From NCBI GenBank assembly GCA_031547595.1, contig JAVBRU010000120.1, forward strand, positions 1-18,260: DNA of 18,260 bases. Reading direction: 5' to 3'. Each line of letters begins with the position of its first letter. The first letter of the stretch is position 1. This DNA comes from JAVBRU01 sp031547595. Its GTDB lineage: Bacteria; Bacillota; Clostridia; Christensenellales; Aristaeellaceae. Position numbers and translations under genes: made by a program. Shown here piece after piece: positions 7,507 through 15,204 of the stretch. Below the pieces are notes generated by a model that did no database searches, was not told the DNA's origin, and worked only from the letters and a program-made list of their open reading frames with translations.

Positions 7507-8157
7507 ATGAACCACGTGCTGCTGATTGATGATGACCTGGATATCGTCAAACTGAATCAGAAGTACCTTGAGAGTAAGGGCTACCGCGTGCAAGCTGCCA
7601 GATGTGGAAAGGATGCGCTGGCCTGTATTGCCGAGGCTGCGCCGGATTGCATCGTGCTGGATGTGCTGCTGCCGGACGTACTGGGCTTTGATCTGTGCAG
7701 CGACATACGCAAGTGCTGCAATGCGCCCATTATCTTTCTCAGCTGCAAGGATGACGAAGACGACAAGGTGCGCGGGCTGCTGGCGGGCGGCGACGACTAT
7801 ATGACCAAACCCTTTTCCATGCGGGAATTGGAGGTGCGCATCCGCACTCAGCTGCGCCGAATCAGCAGTATTATCATCGACAGGGACAACAAATCGATAT
7901 TTTACCGTTCCAGAAGTGTCTCCCTTTCGCAGACCGAGTTTGATTTGTTCCTTCTGCTGTATGAAAGCAAAGGATTGGTTATCTCCTCTGCAGATCTCTA
8001 TGCCGCGATAAGCTGCGGCCAGAGGGATGATGGCAATACCATTGCCGTCTTTATCCGCCGCCTGCGCAAAAAGCTGGTGGTGCTGGGGGCATCCTTTGGC
8101 GTGGTTGAAACCGTGCGCAATGAAGGGTACCGATACACCAGGCGGGATGATACATGA
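7507..8157 (+). CDS. OmpR-type response regulator
   Basis: This 216-residue DNA-binding response regulator has a receiver domain (residues 1-115) with the acidic pair Asp8-Asp9, phospho-acceptor Asp52 (VLDVLLP), Ser79 and Lys101 (MTKPF). A winged-helix output domain follows (about 125-214), with SLSQTEFDLFLLL, the recognition-helix region NTIAVFIRRLRKKL, and the family ending VRNEGYRY. The start at 7507 is chosen because GTGAGGGA lies 7 bases upstream and the receiver strand begins directly after it; an upstream ATG at 7471 falls in the promoter -10 box. The stop overlaps the kinase start by four bases (ATGA), so the pair is translationally coupled. Its targets are unknown; the neighbouring HTH paralog promoter at 10064 is a candidate. 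Confidence 0.96.
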   Translation: MNHVLLIDDDLDIVKLNQKYLESKGYRVQAARCGKDALACIAEAAPDCIVLDVLLPDVLGFDLCSDIRKCCNAPIIFLSCKDDEDDKVRGLLAGGDDYMTKPFSMRELEVRIRTQLRRISSIIIDRDNKSIFYRSRSVSLSQTEFDLFLLLYESKGLVISSADLYAAISCGQRDDGNTIAVFIRRLRKKLVVLGASFGVVETVRNEGYRYTRRDDT

Positions 8158-10067
8158 AGAAAAACATGCTGTTTATCCTGTTGCCGTTTCTGCTCAGCGC
8201 GTTGGTATTTGTTTTTATCTGCCTACCAGGGCAGCACGCGGATATCCGGGCGGTAGATGGCGTGCTGGATTTGCGGGGCCAGGATTTATCCAGTGTCACC
8301 GTTGAGCTCAGCGGCACGTGGTTCGTCTCATTTAATGGCGGAGAGCCAGTTATGGTGGAGTTTCCAAGCCGCGATAGCCTGTTTGACGCATGGGGTTATG
8401 GCGTGGGCGATACGCAGGTGTGCAGCTTGACCATACTGACCGATGAAGATATCAAGCTAGACCTCTATGTGCCGGAAATCGAGGACGCTTATGAAGTGTG
8501 GGTAAACAACGAACTGCTTTTTTCCACCCACAAAGAGCAGAGTACGCTTGTCAGTTTCACCCCGCAAAACGGCATCAGTGTGCTTGAGATTGTGAGCGAA
8601 AGCCACCTGTCCGCCAAAAATGGGCTGCGGCATTTTTTGCCCGTGCTGGCCGTCTCCCCCAGCCTGCAACGCCAACACACGGCCCAGCAAATCGTGGTGG
8701 CCTTCCTGCTGGGCGGTTTTCTGCTGATCGGGCTATACCATTTGATGCTGTATTTCTTCAGCGCCAAAGGCAAGCTTTATTTGTTGTTTGCACTCATGTG
8801 CGCGTTTGAAGTGGCGCATTTACTGCTTGAGGCACACGGGCTGATGATCTGGCTGTGGCCTATGGATTTTACACCATATAACCGGATCTATATGCTGATG
8901 ATCTGCCTGCATGGGATCTTCATGTGCTTCTTCACCTCTGCGGCGTTTGAGTTGAAATACTGTAAAGCAGAAAAAACTATCATCACATTGCTTTTTGCTA
9001 TTCCCACGCTGTCCGTCCTTTTTCTGCCGCTGCTGTGGGCGATCAACATCATCCTGCTGGGCTATGTGCCGATGCTGATGTATGTGGTGAAAATCATCGC
9101 ATCTAAAAAATACAAGGGCAATCCCTATCTGCTTTTGTATTTCATCAGTCTGATTTTGTTCATGGTCAGCGGCATCATCAAGCTGCGCTATGACAATGTG
9201 TTTTTCATGATCGCCCTCACATACAGCACCTTTATGATCGTCTCCCAGTGCCTGCTGCTCAGCCGCCACTATATGAGTGCCCTCGTCGAAGTGGAGGCAT
9301 TGAACCAAACCCTGGAAAAGCAGGTGGAAGACCGCACTTTTCAGCTTGCACAGAGCAACGAAAAGCTGATGGTCTCCCAAGGCGCGCTCAAGGAAATGAT
9401 TGGCAGTATCTCCCACGACGTTAAAACACCGCTGACCATCCTGGGGCAATATCTGGAGCTGCTGGACGACAGCAACGTCTTTTTGGATGATACTGAGCGT
9501 ACGGATTATATCCATGTTGCCTACAACAAAAACCTCACCTTGCAAAGGTTGATCCGCAACCTGTTTGAAGCCACAAAAATCGAAACCGGGCAGATTGCGT
9601 ACAATATGGAATGGCTGCCGCTCTCTACGCTGCTCTCCGGCATCAAGGAACGGCACGAAAAATACCTGCAAAGCCTGGGTCTGCGTTTCACGGTCGAATG
9701 CGAGAAGGATTGCCTTGTGAAGCTGGACCCGGACAAGATATGGAGCGTGTTTGACAACATCCTCTACAACGCTGCCCGCCACACGCCAATGGGCGGTGCC
9801 ATTGCCGTGACGGCCGCGTACAGCGGTAACGCCTGCGTCATTCAAATCTCGGATACCGGCGAGGGCATTTCCGCCGAGCATCTGCCCTTCATATTCGATA
9901 AATTTTATAAGGCAACAAAGGCCAGAAATGCAGGCAGCGGCGACAGCGGTATCGGCCTGTACATTGCCAAAACCGTGCTTCTGGGCATGGATAGCACCAT
10001 CAAAGCAGTATCGGAGCCGGGGCATGGTGCAACCTTCATCATCACGCTGAATACACGTAGTAATTGA
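8154..10067 (+). CDS. 7TMR-DISM-type sensor histidine kinase
   Basis: This 637-residue membrane kinase begins with a hydrophobic segment (residues 5-25) followed by an extracellular domain to about 180 of the jelly-roll kind seen before 7TMR-DISM receptors. Seven or so membrane helices follow to about 375, starting with VVAFLLGGFLLIGLYHLMLYFF. A coiled coil (LVEVEALNQTLEKQVEDRTFQLAQ) leads to a HisKA domain with His421 in SISHDVKTPLT. The ATPase has an N box around Asn539, Asp567 in SDTGEG and a glycine-rich GSGDSGIGLYIAK. It would autophosphorylate on sensing an external ligand, perhaps a carbohydrate, and pass phosphate to the coupled regulator. The last codons overlap the promoter of the next HTH gene. 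Confidence 0.95.
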   Translation: MKKNMLFILLPFLLSALVFVFICLPGQHADIRAVDGVLDLRGQDLSSVTVELSGTWFVSFNGGEPVMVEFPSRDSLFDAWGYGVGDTQVCSLTILTDEDIKLDLYVPEIEDAYEVWVNNELLFSTHKEQSTLVSFTPQNGISVLEIVSESHLSAKNGLRHFLPVLAVSPSLQRQHTAQQIVVAFLLGGFLLIGLYHLMLYFFSAKGKLYLLFALMCAFEVAHLLLEAHGLMIWLWPMDFTPYNRIYMLMICLHGIFMCFFTSAAFELKYCKAEKTIITLLFAIPTLSVLFLPLLWAINIILLGYVPMLMYVVKIIASKKYKGNPYLLLYFISLILFMVSGIIKLRYDNVFFMIALTYSTFMIVSQCLLLSRHYMSALVEVEALNQTLEKQVEDRTFQLAQSNEKLMVSQGALKEMIGSISHDVKTPLTILGQYLELLDDSNVFLDDTERTDYIHVAYNKNLTLQRLIRNLFEATKIETGQIAYNMEWLPLSTLLSGIKERHEKYLQSLGLRFTVECEKDCLVKLDPDKIWSVFDNILYNAARHTPMGGAIAVTAAYSGNACVIQISDTGEGISAEHLPFIFDKFYKATKARNAGSGDSGIGLYIAKTVLLGMDSTIKAVSEPGHGATFIITLNTRSN

Positions 10068-10092
10068 CATTCACAGGGTGTTAAAGTATACT
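10064..10092 (+). promoter_or_regulatory. Near-consensus promoter of the second HTH paralog
   Basis: TTGACA (10064-10069) and TATACT (10087-10092) are separated by 17 bases. The kinase stop codon TGA (10065-10067) lies within the -35 box. Transcription should start near 10099, giving a leader of about 120 bases before the GTG at 10220. The gene can therefore be expressed independently of the two-component operon. Confidence 0.75.
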
Positions 10093-10109
10093 AAAACCAA
10101 TTGAACTGC

Positions 10110-10154
10110 AAGTGCGAATGGTCCCTTTGGGGGCTGCTCGCATTTGTCATTTTT
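10110..10154 (+). terminator. Hairpin plus T-tract: terminator of the kinase operon or attenuator of the HTH leader
   Basis: AAGTGCGA (10110-10117) pairs with TCGCATTT (10138-10145). After one mismatch, further pairs including CCC/GGG continue to a four-base TTTG loop. ATTTTT follows at 10149-10154, so the element resembles an intrinsic terminator. It lies downstream of the predicted transcription start of the HTH gene, so it could also stop that transcript early. Several pairs are G-U, so the stability is moderate. Confidence 0.5.
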
Positions 10155-10161
10155 GGGGAAC

Positions 10162-10189
10162 ATGAACGTTTTTGTTCATATCCGGATAT
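10162..10189. promoter_or_regulatory. Two abutting palindromes in the HTH leader, possible operator
   Basis: ATGAAC (10162-10167) and GTTCAT (10174-10179) are perfect inverted arms around GTTTTT. They overlap a perfect 12-base palindrome ATATCCGGATAT (10178-10189). Both lie between the leader hairpin and the ribosome site of the gene at 10220. A protein target or an RNA fold controlling translation are both possible; no homologous site occurs upstream of the gene at 4543. Confidence 0.4.
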
Positions 10190-10219
10190 CACCCGAAAAT
10201 TATCAATGGGGGTACGAAA

Positions 10220-11698
10220 GTGGAGAAGTTTGAACGATTTGGGGAAACCCTTAAAACCATCATTGACACGCGCCAGCTATCGGTTTCCGGGCTGGCAAAG
10301 CGTATGGGTTTAAAGAGCAAAACGGAGTTTTTCCGCATCCTGCGGGATGAATGCTTGTACGATAAAGTCTCCACATTCTATCAGGAACTTTTGGCAAAAG
10401 ATGTGTTGACGTTCAACTATGAGGAAAGGAAAATTCTGGACACCGCACTGGAAATCAGCCGCGTGGGTGCGGACACCTACCAAAGCAATCTGGCCGTGTG
10501 GGATATGCTGCGTCCGGATAGCGGCAGCCCGGAGCGCATCTATGTGGAGGGTTTGCCCGACATCCTTTCGCTGGATCAGCTTTTGCACGTATATGCCAAG
10601 GGTCAGGCTGTGCAAATCTGGCTGATCGGCCTGTCGGACAAGCGCGTATTGCAGGGCCTGAAAGAGCTGGCATTTACTCTTGGGAATAACCAAAAAATCC
10701 GCATCACGCATTGTCTGTATTCGCAAGCAGAGACCCCGGACATTATCCGGCACCTCAGCGCCATGATGCCCATCATTTTTTCGCAATCCTATCAGGCCTA
10801 TACGGCACAGGGCGGCACAGATGCAAGCATCCGCTGGCTGTTTCAAACAGAAATGATGCTGTGCTCGTATACCGACGAAAACGGACAGCGCCATTACCAT
10901 CACCTGATGAAGGCAGGGCCTTCCCTGCTAAGGGGCATTGCATACCAAAACGCCGCAGATTATTTGTTTTGGGAAACGCTGATTGCCAGCAAAGCCTGTC
11001 AATTGCAGCCGATAAAAACAGACCTGCACGCACTTTCCACCGCGCAGGATTATATCCAATATACCGATAACTTCCGCAAAATGGAGCATAACCGCAATAT
11101 TTATTCCGTTAAGCCCGATATCATGTTCATTTTCGTCCCCAAGGAAATCCTGTTGCCCGTAGCGCTGGAAAGCTTCCAACGCCTGGGCTTTGCCCCGCCA
11201 GAGCAACTGATGGTGCTGGTAGAGCAGCTGACAAAAATCCACCAGCAGCGCGTGGACAACATCCGCAAAAAGAAAAAAGTGACCCATATCATCTTTTCGC
11301 AAAAAGAGATGCTCACCTTTGCCCGCACCGGGCGGCAGTCCGATCACTTTTTTGCTCTCCGGCCCTTTACGCCGGCAGAGCGCGTGGCTATTTTGACCTT
11401 CTGCCTCAACGAAACCCAGACCAACCCTTATTTTAACATTTATTTTGCCAAGCAAGATTTGCAGGTGCGCGATGCCGAGATCACCTGCTATGAGGGCGTG
11501 GGCACTGTACTGATCAATGCCCGCACCTCCTACCTTCTGGCGGGCGATCATGCCGAAGCGTTCATCACCAATCAAGCGTTTTCCGAGCACTTCTGCAACT
11601 TTTTCCGCACAGAACTGCTGATGAGGCAAGTGCTCCCCCCCAAGGAGAACCACGCCTATCTGGAATATCTGATCCGCGTGGCGAAGGATTGCGATTAA
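10220..11698 (+). CDS. HTH protein with uncharacterised C-terminal region, paralog 2
   Basis: This 492-residue protein is the paralog of the one at 4543-6003 and I cannot name its family. The GTG at 10220 is chosen for three reasons: a GGGGG ribosome site lies 7 bases upstream, the distance from it to the shared MGLKSKT motif is 28 residues exactly as in paralog 1, and the upstream TTG at 10172 falls inside the palindromic leader. The helix-turn-helix is SVSGLAKRMGLKSKTEFFRIL. Shared blocks in the rest include PDIIRHLSAMMP, RHYHHLM, MEHNRNIYSVKPDI, KKKKVTHIIFSQ, SDHFFALRPFTPAERV and AFSEHFCNFF. No membrane segment or signal is seen. It directly follows the two-component operon but has its own promoter, and its stop codon overlaps that of the convergent AraC-type regulator by TTAA. 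A cytoplasmic sensing regulator is my inference. Confidence 0.85.
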   Translation: MEKFERFGETLKTIIDTRQLSVSGLAKRMGLKSKTEFFRILRDECLYDKVSTFYQELLAKDVLTFNYEERKILDTALEISRVGADTYQSNLAVWDMLRPDSGSPERIYVEGLPDILSLDQLLHVYAKGQAVQIWLIGLSDKRVLQGLKELAFTLGNNQKIRITHCLYSQAETPDIIRHLSAMMPIIFSQSYQAYTAQGGTDASIRWLFQTEMMLCSYTDENGQRHYHHLMKAGPSLLRGIAYQNAADYLFWETLIASKACQLQPIKTDLHALSTAQDYIQYTDNFRKMEHNRNIYSVKPDIMFIFVPKEILLPVALESFQRLGFAPPEQLMVLVEQLTKIHQQRVDNIRKKKKVTHIIFSQKEMLTFARTGRQSDHFFALRPFTPAERVAILTFCLNETQTNPYFNIYFAKQDLQVRDAEITCYEGVGTVLINARTSYLLAGDHAEAFITNQAFSEHFCNFFRTELLMRQVLPPKENHAYLEYLIRVAKDCD

Positions 11699-13134
11699 GC
11701 GTCCTCGCCCGGAGGCTGCATGCGGGCATATGCGCGGTATTCTGCAGGCGATACGCCGCAGGATAGCTTGAACAGTTTCAGAAAATGCTTGTCGTTTTCA
11801 TAGCCCACCTTGCGGCCGATTTCCACTACCAACAGGTCTGTATCCCGCAGCAGCTCCTTCGCCCTGTTGACGCGCAGGCGCTTGATATACGCCACAAACC
11901 CTTCCCCCACATACAGCTTGAACAGCGTGGAAAACAAAGAGTAATTCATGGACACCTCGTTGGATACGATGGCCATGTTCAGTTCTTTATAGAAATTCTT
12001 CTCCACATAGGCGCGGGCGCGCTCGATTTTTTGCCTGTTCTGGTAGGACGACAGTTGACCGGACAGCGCACCATGATAGCCGCACAGCCAAGCGATCAGC
12101 AAGTCCGCATAATCGTTGAGACGTGCCTGCGCCATGGGCTGGCGAAGTAGCTGAATATCTGCCTCTGCCAGGGGGACAATGCCATGATATGCGGCGGCAA
12201 TACGCGCAAACAGTTCATTTACACAGCCGCCTAGCTCCTGGCTGTCGATGTGCCCTGCCCGCATATCCGCAAACAGGATGCGCCACTCGTTTTCTATGGA
12301 GGCGAACTGATCGCCACTGAGCGCCTGCGCCTGGCGTTCCGGAAAATCCTTAGGGATGGATTGCGTGTATTCATGCGGCGCATAAGCTACACAGCCATTT
12401 AAACCGCACGCAAAGGCCAACGCACGCGCTGCCAGCGCCTGATGATAGGCGACAGCAATGTCCCGCACAGACGTTTGCGGCAGGCTTCGCCCCGTTGGGC
12501 ACTCAAAATCCTCCAATGAAGTGCTCTCGGGGCAATAAATCACCGTTTGATACAGCACATTGCTCAGCGCAATACAGACGGGCGGCAAAAACTCCGGCTC
12601 TGACGGCGAAACAATCACGGTATAGGGCGGGTCACCATACTCCGCAGTGAACTGCTGGGCCGCGGCGTCGACCTCCTCCAAAGAAGAATCGCTGCCAAGC
12701 AGCAGATACTTCAGCTGATTGAGGCTGAGCTGCCGGGCATTCATGCGCTGCATGTTTTTCTGCCGAAGCTCGTTCGCCATCTTTTGCAGAATATCGGTCA
12801 ACTTGGCGCGCTCCACAGGTTTTAGGATATAATCCCGCACCCCGGCGCGCATCAGCTCCACCGCATACGAAAAATCATCATATCCGCTGATCACGATGGC
12901 CAGCGGCAAAATCCCCTCTGCTTTAGCGGCGTTGATCAACTCAATGCCGTCCATTTGGGGCATGCGGATGTCTGTGATCATCAAATCCACCGGCTGATTG
13001 CGAAGCACGGCCAGCGCTTCCACGCCGTTTCGGCATTCTATCACCTGCGAGAGGGCCACCCCGCTGCGCAGCGCAATGGCCTTGATGCCCTGCCGGATCA
13101 TTTTTTCATCTTCAACGATCATCAATGTGTACAT
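11695..13134 (-). CDS. YesN-type AraC-family response regulator
   Basis: This 479-residue regulator has an N-terminal receiver domain with Glu8-Asp9, phospho-acceptor Asp55 (ITDIRMP) and Lys105 (YILKPV). A central region of about 230 residues lacks clear motifs. The C-terminal AraC DNA-binding domain shows IERARAYVEKNF, a first helix-turn-helix near MAIVSNEVSMNYSLFSTLFK, and the family signature VGYENDKHFLKLFKLSCGVSPAEYR. The start at 13134 has GGGAGC eight bases upstream; 13179 would lie inside the kinase gene. It begins 13 bases after the kinase stop, in one operon with it. Such pairs commonly control a nearby sugar ABC importer, here the one at 15205-18260. The two helices of the AraC domain end close to the protein C-terminus, as usual. 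Confidence 0.95.
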   Translation of the reverse strand: MYTLMIVEDEKMIRQGIKAIALRSGVALSQVIECRNGVEALAVLRNQPVDLMITDIRMPQMDGIELINAAKAEGILPLAIVISGYDDFSYAVELMRAGVRDYILKPVERAKLTDILQKMANELRQKNMQRMNARQLSLNQLKYLLLGSDSSLEEVDAAAQQFTAEYGDPPYTVIVSPSEPEFLPPVCIALSNVLYQTVIYCPESTSLEDFECPTGRSLPQTSVRDIAVAYHQALAARALAFACGLNGCVAYAPHEYTQSIPKDFPERQAQALSGDQFASIENEWRILFADMRAGHIDSQELGGCVNELFARIAAAYHGIVPLAEADIQLLRQPMAQARLNDYADLLIAWLCGYHGALSGQLSSYQNRQKIERARAYVEKNFYKELNMAIVSNEVSMNYSLFSTLFKLYVGEGFVAYIKRLRVNRAKELLRDTDLLVVEIGRKVGYENDKHFLKLFKLSCGVSPAEYRAYARMQPPGEDA

Positions 13135-13147
13135 ACGCTGCGCTCCC

Positions 13148-14941
13148 CTACTCTGTGATAATCGGCAATGTGACGACAACCTTTGTGAACATGCCCAGCT
13201 TTGATTGCACCGTCAGCCCATATTGCTCGCCAAAGGTGACGCGGATGCGGTCCTGCACGTTCTTGAGGCCGATCCCGGGGCCGCTGCCGCCGCCCGGCTC
13301 CACCGCGCCCTCTATCTTCTGGGTCAGGGTTTGCAAAGTCTGCACATCCATGCCCTTGCCGGGGTCGGTCACCTCAATGCAGCAAAGGCCGCGCTCCTCG
13401 TATGCTTTGATGTAAATGTAGGTATCGGCGGACACATCGCCAAGGCCGTGCCCGATGGCGTTTTCCACGATGGGCTGCAGCGATATTTTGGGGATTTGCT
13501 GCTTCATCAGGGAATCGGGGATGCTCAGCGACAGATGAATCTGATAATCAAAGCGCAGGTTGATCAGCGCCAGATAATTTTGGATATACTCGATTTCTTC
13601 CTCGATGGTCACATTGCCCTTCGTCCAGCGCATGGAATAGCGCAGCAGCTTGCCCAGCGATGTCACCGCATCGGCAATCTGGAAATGCTCGCTCACCTCG
13701 GCCATCATTTTGATGGATTCCAGCACATTATAGATAAAATGCGCGTTGATCTGGTTGTGCAGGGCGCGAATTTCGGTGTTTTTCATGATGATCTCGCGCT
13801 CGGTATTCTCCGTCATCAGGATGTTGATCTTGTCCAGCATGCGGTTGACCTGCTTGCCCATCTGCGCGATTTCGTCCTGCCCGTAGATGGGCGTGCGCAC
13901 GCCCAGGTCGCCCTGCTGCACGGAGCGCACGGTTTTGAGGATCAGATAAAATCTGCGCAACAGCGTTCTGACGGTGTAATGAATGAGCACGATCAGCAGC
14001 AGCATGCCCAACCCCATCGCCACATAAAACTCCACGCGTTGACGGCTGATCATCGATATCTCATAATCCAGCGAGGTGATTTGCACCAGTTTTGCGCTCA
14101 TAGCGGGCAATGGAATATATGACACGATGGCCTGCTTGCCACCCAGCTTCACCTGCAGATGCTGCGTTTCTTTGAGCGCACCCGGCATATCCGCCAGCAC
14201 GTCGTTCAAGCGGTTCAGCCAAGGCTCCGACGTCGCGGCAGGATAATACCGGTTGCCCGCCTGATCGATCAGGCACATCAGGCTTTGATCATCCGCAATA
14301 AATAGCGCGGGCAGCAGCGATTCCATATCGATGGACGCTTCCACCACGCCCACCGCCGTGCCGTCCACATCCACCATCGTTTTGACCAGCGCCATCAAAT
14401 GCTGCTTGCGCGTGGACACAAACTCACTAAACAGCGCGTCCACATAATCAAAATGCCAGCCTTCGCGCACCTTTTCGCCTTCCGCCCATTTGAGGCGCCG
14501 CATGCGGCTCTGGCGGTACAGAACGGGCATCATTTCCGGCATCGTCTGGCTGTCGGCATAGACGCGAATCTGATACAAGTAAGCGTTGGAATAGATAAAC
14601 TTGGACAGCGCCGAAATATCATGCCGGTAGAAATTGATGTTTTCGAGGGTCGGGATCGCTTCGTTGTTTTGCACACGCTTCAAATAAGCCATCAGGTTGT
14701 CGTGGGTGGTGAAGGTTTGCGCCAGCACCTCGGCCACCTCAGCGGTTTTGGAGACGGTCGCTTTCAGCTGCTCCGCTTCCAGGCTGACAGAGCTCATTTT
14801 TTCTTTGATCAAGGTGTCCTGTGTGTTTTTGAGGAGTTGGTTGGTCAAAACAAACACAGGAATATAGACGATCAAAAAAATGATGATCGTAAATTTTAAC
14901 GTCAGCTTTTGCCCCGTAAAAAGCGCCGCCAGCTTTTTCAT
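13148..14941 (-). CDS. YesM-type sensor histidine kinase
   Basis: This 597-residue kinase has a first membrane segment at about residues 16-33 and an extracellular Cache-like region to about 295. A second membrane segment lies near 300-325 (VAMGLGMLLLIVLIHYT), followed by a HAMP linker (VRSVQQGDLGVRTPIYGQDEI is its core). The His_kinase motif is LHNQINAHFIYNVLES with His401; the usual proline before His is alanine here. The ATPase shows LQPIVENAIGHGLG, DPGKGMD and GIGLKNVQDRI. The start at 14941 is preferred over an ATG at 14968 because GGGAGG precedes it and the predicted transcription start is near 14970. It phosphorylates the YesN-type partner encoded just downstream; the signal is probably a carbohydrate or its binding protein. 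Confidence 0.95.
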   Translation of the reverse strand: MKKLAALFTGQKLTLKFTIIIFLIVYIPVFVLTNQLLKNTQDTLIKEKMSSVSLEAEQLKATVSKTAEVAEVLAQTFTTHDNLMAYLKRVQNNEAIPTLENINFYRHDISALSKFIYSNAYLYQIRVYADSQTMPEMMPVLYRQSRMRRLKWAEGEKVREGWHFDYVDALFSEFVSTRKQHLMALVKTMVDVDGTAVGVVEASIDMESLLPALFIADDQSLMCLIDQAGNRYYPAATSEPWLNRLNDVLADMPGALKETQHLQVKLGGKQAIVSYIPLPAMSAKLVQITSLDYEISMISRQRVEFYVAMGLGMLLLIVLIHYTVRTLLRRFYLILKTVRSVQQGDLGVRTPIYGQDEIAQMGKQVNRMLDKINILMTENTEREIIMKNTEIRALHNQINAHFIYNVLESIKMMAEVSEHFQIADAVTSLGKLLRYSMRWTKGNVTIEEEIEYIQNYLALINLRFDYQIHLSLSIPDSLMKQQIPKISLQPIVENAIGHGLGDVSADTYIYIKAYEERGLCCIEVTDPGKGMDVQTLQTLTQKIEGAVEPGGGSGPGIGLKNVQDRIRVTFGEQYGLTVQSKLGMFTKVVVTLPIITE

Positions 14942-14976
14942 AGTGCCTCCCAAGCGTTGGTATATCATCTGATGGC

Positions 14977-14985
14977 ATTATAGCA
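14977..14985 (-). promoter_or_regulatory. Extended -10 promoter of the sensor kinase operon
   Basis: On the minus strand TGCTATAAT combines a perfect -10 box (14977-14982) with the upstream TG of an extended -10 element. The -35 region is weak (TGGAAG at 17 bases). Start near 14970 would give a leader of about 29 bases and separate this operon from the transporter genes. Confidence 0.6.
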
Positions 14986-15037
14986 TTATCCCCAGAAAAC
15001 TTCCAGATAAAAAGTAAAACTGCGCAACCTTGCTGGC

Positions 15038-15160
15038 AAACTGTCCAAAAAGGTTCAGATGTGGGTAAAGCACAAGCCCGTCCGCCGGAGGCGTACCGTG
15101 TAGTACGCCGACAAGGCGGGCGCAGGGCTGAACCCGCAGATGGGCCTTTTTCGACAGTTT
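15038..15160. repeat. Large imperfect palindrome (about 123 bases)
   Basis: The outer arms AAACTGTCCAAAAAGG and CCTTTTTCGACAGTTT differ at one pair, and the core GGCGTAC (15090-15096) faces GTACGCC (15103-15109) around CGTGTA. Between them long stretches pair partially. Centres of outer and inner arms coincide near 15099, so this is one structure. On the minus strand the closing arm contains CCTTTTTGG, so it could end transcription of the solute-binding gene. It may also be a dispersed extragenic element. Confidence 0.6.
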
Positions 15161-15190
15161 AACCCGGCAGACAATTTGTCTGCCGGGTTA
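15160..15190 (-). terminator. Perfect 14-bp hairpin after the solute-binding protein gene
   Basis: TAACCCGGCAGACA (15160-15173) and TGTCTGCCGGGTTA (15177-15190) form a perfect stem with a three-base loop, 14 bases beyond the stop codon at 15205. No T-tract follows on either strand, so it may act mainly as a 3' end stabiliser, with the adjoining larger palindrome finishing termination. Confidence 0.6.
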
Positions 15191-15204
15191 GGGATGTCAC
15201 AAAA

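Noticed and set aside
8820..10070. Open frame of 416 codons on the minus strand opposite the histidine kinase
   Set aside because: Its translation is rich in His, Gln and Asp in an irregular way, has no motif, and is fully antisense to a kinase with all its catalytic boxes.
13205..14122. Open frame of 305 codons on the plus strand opposite the YesM-type kinase
   Set aside because: It is antisense to the kinase ATPase and linker region, His- and Gln-rich, and without recognisable domains.
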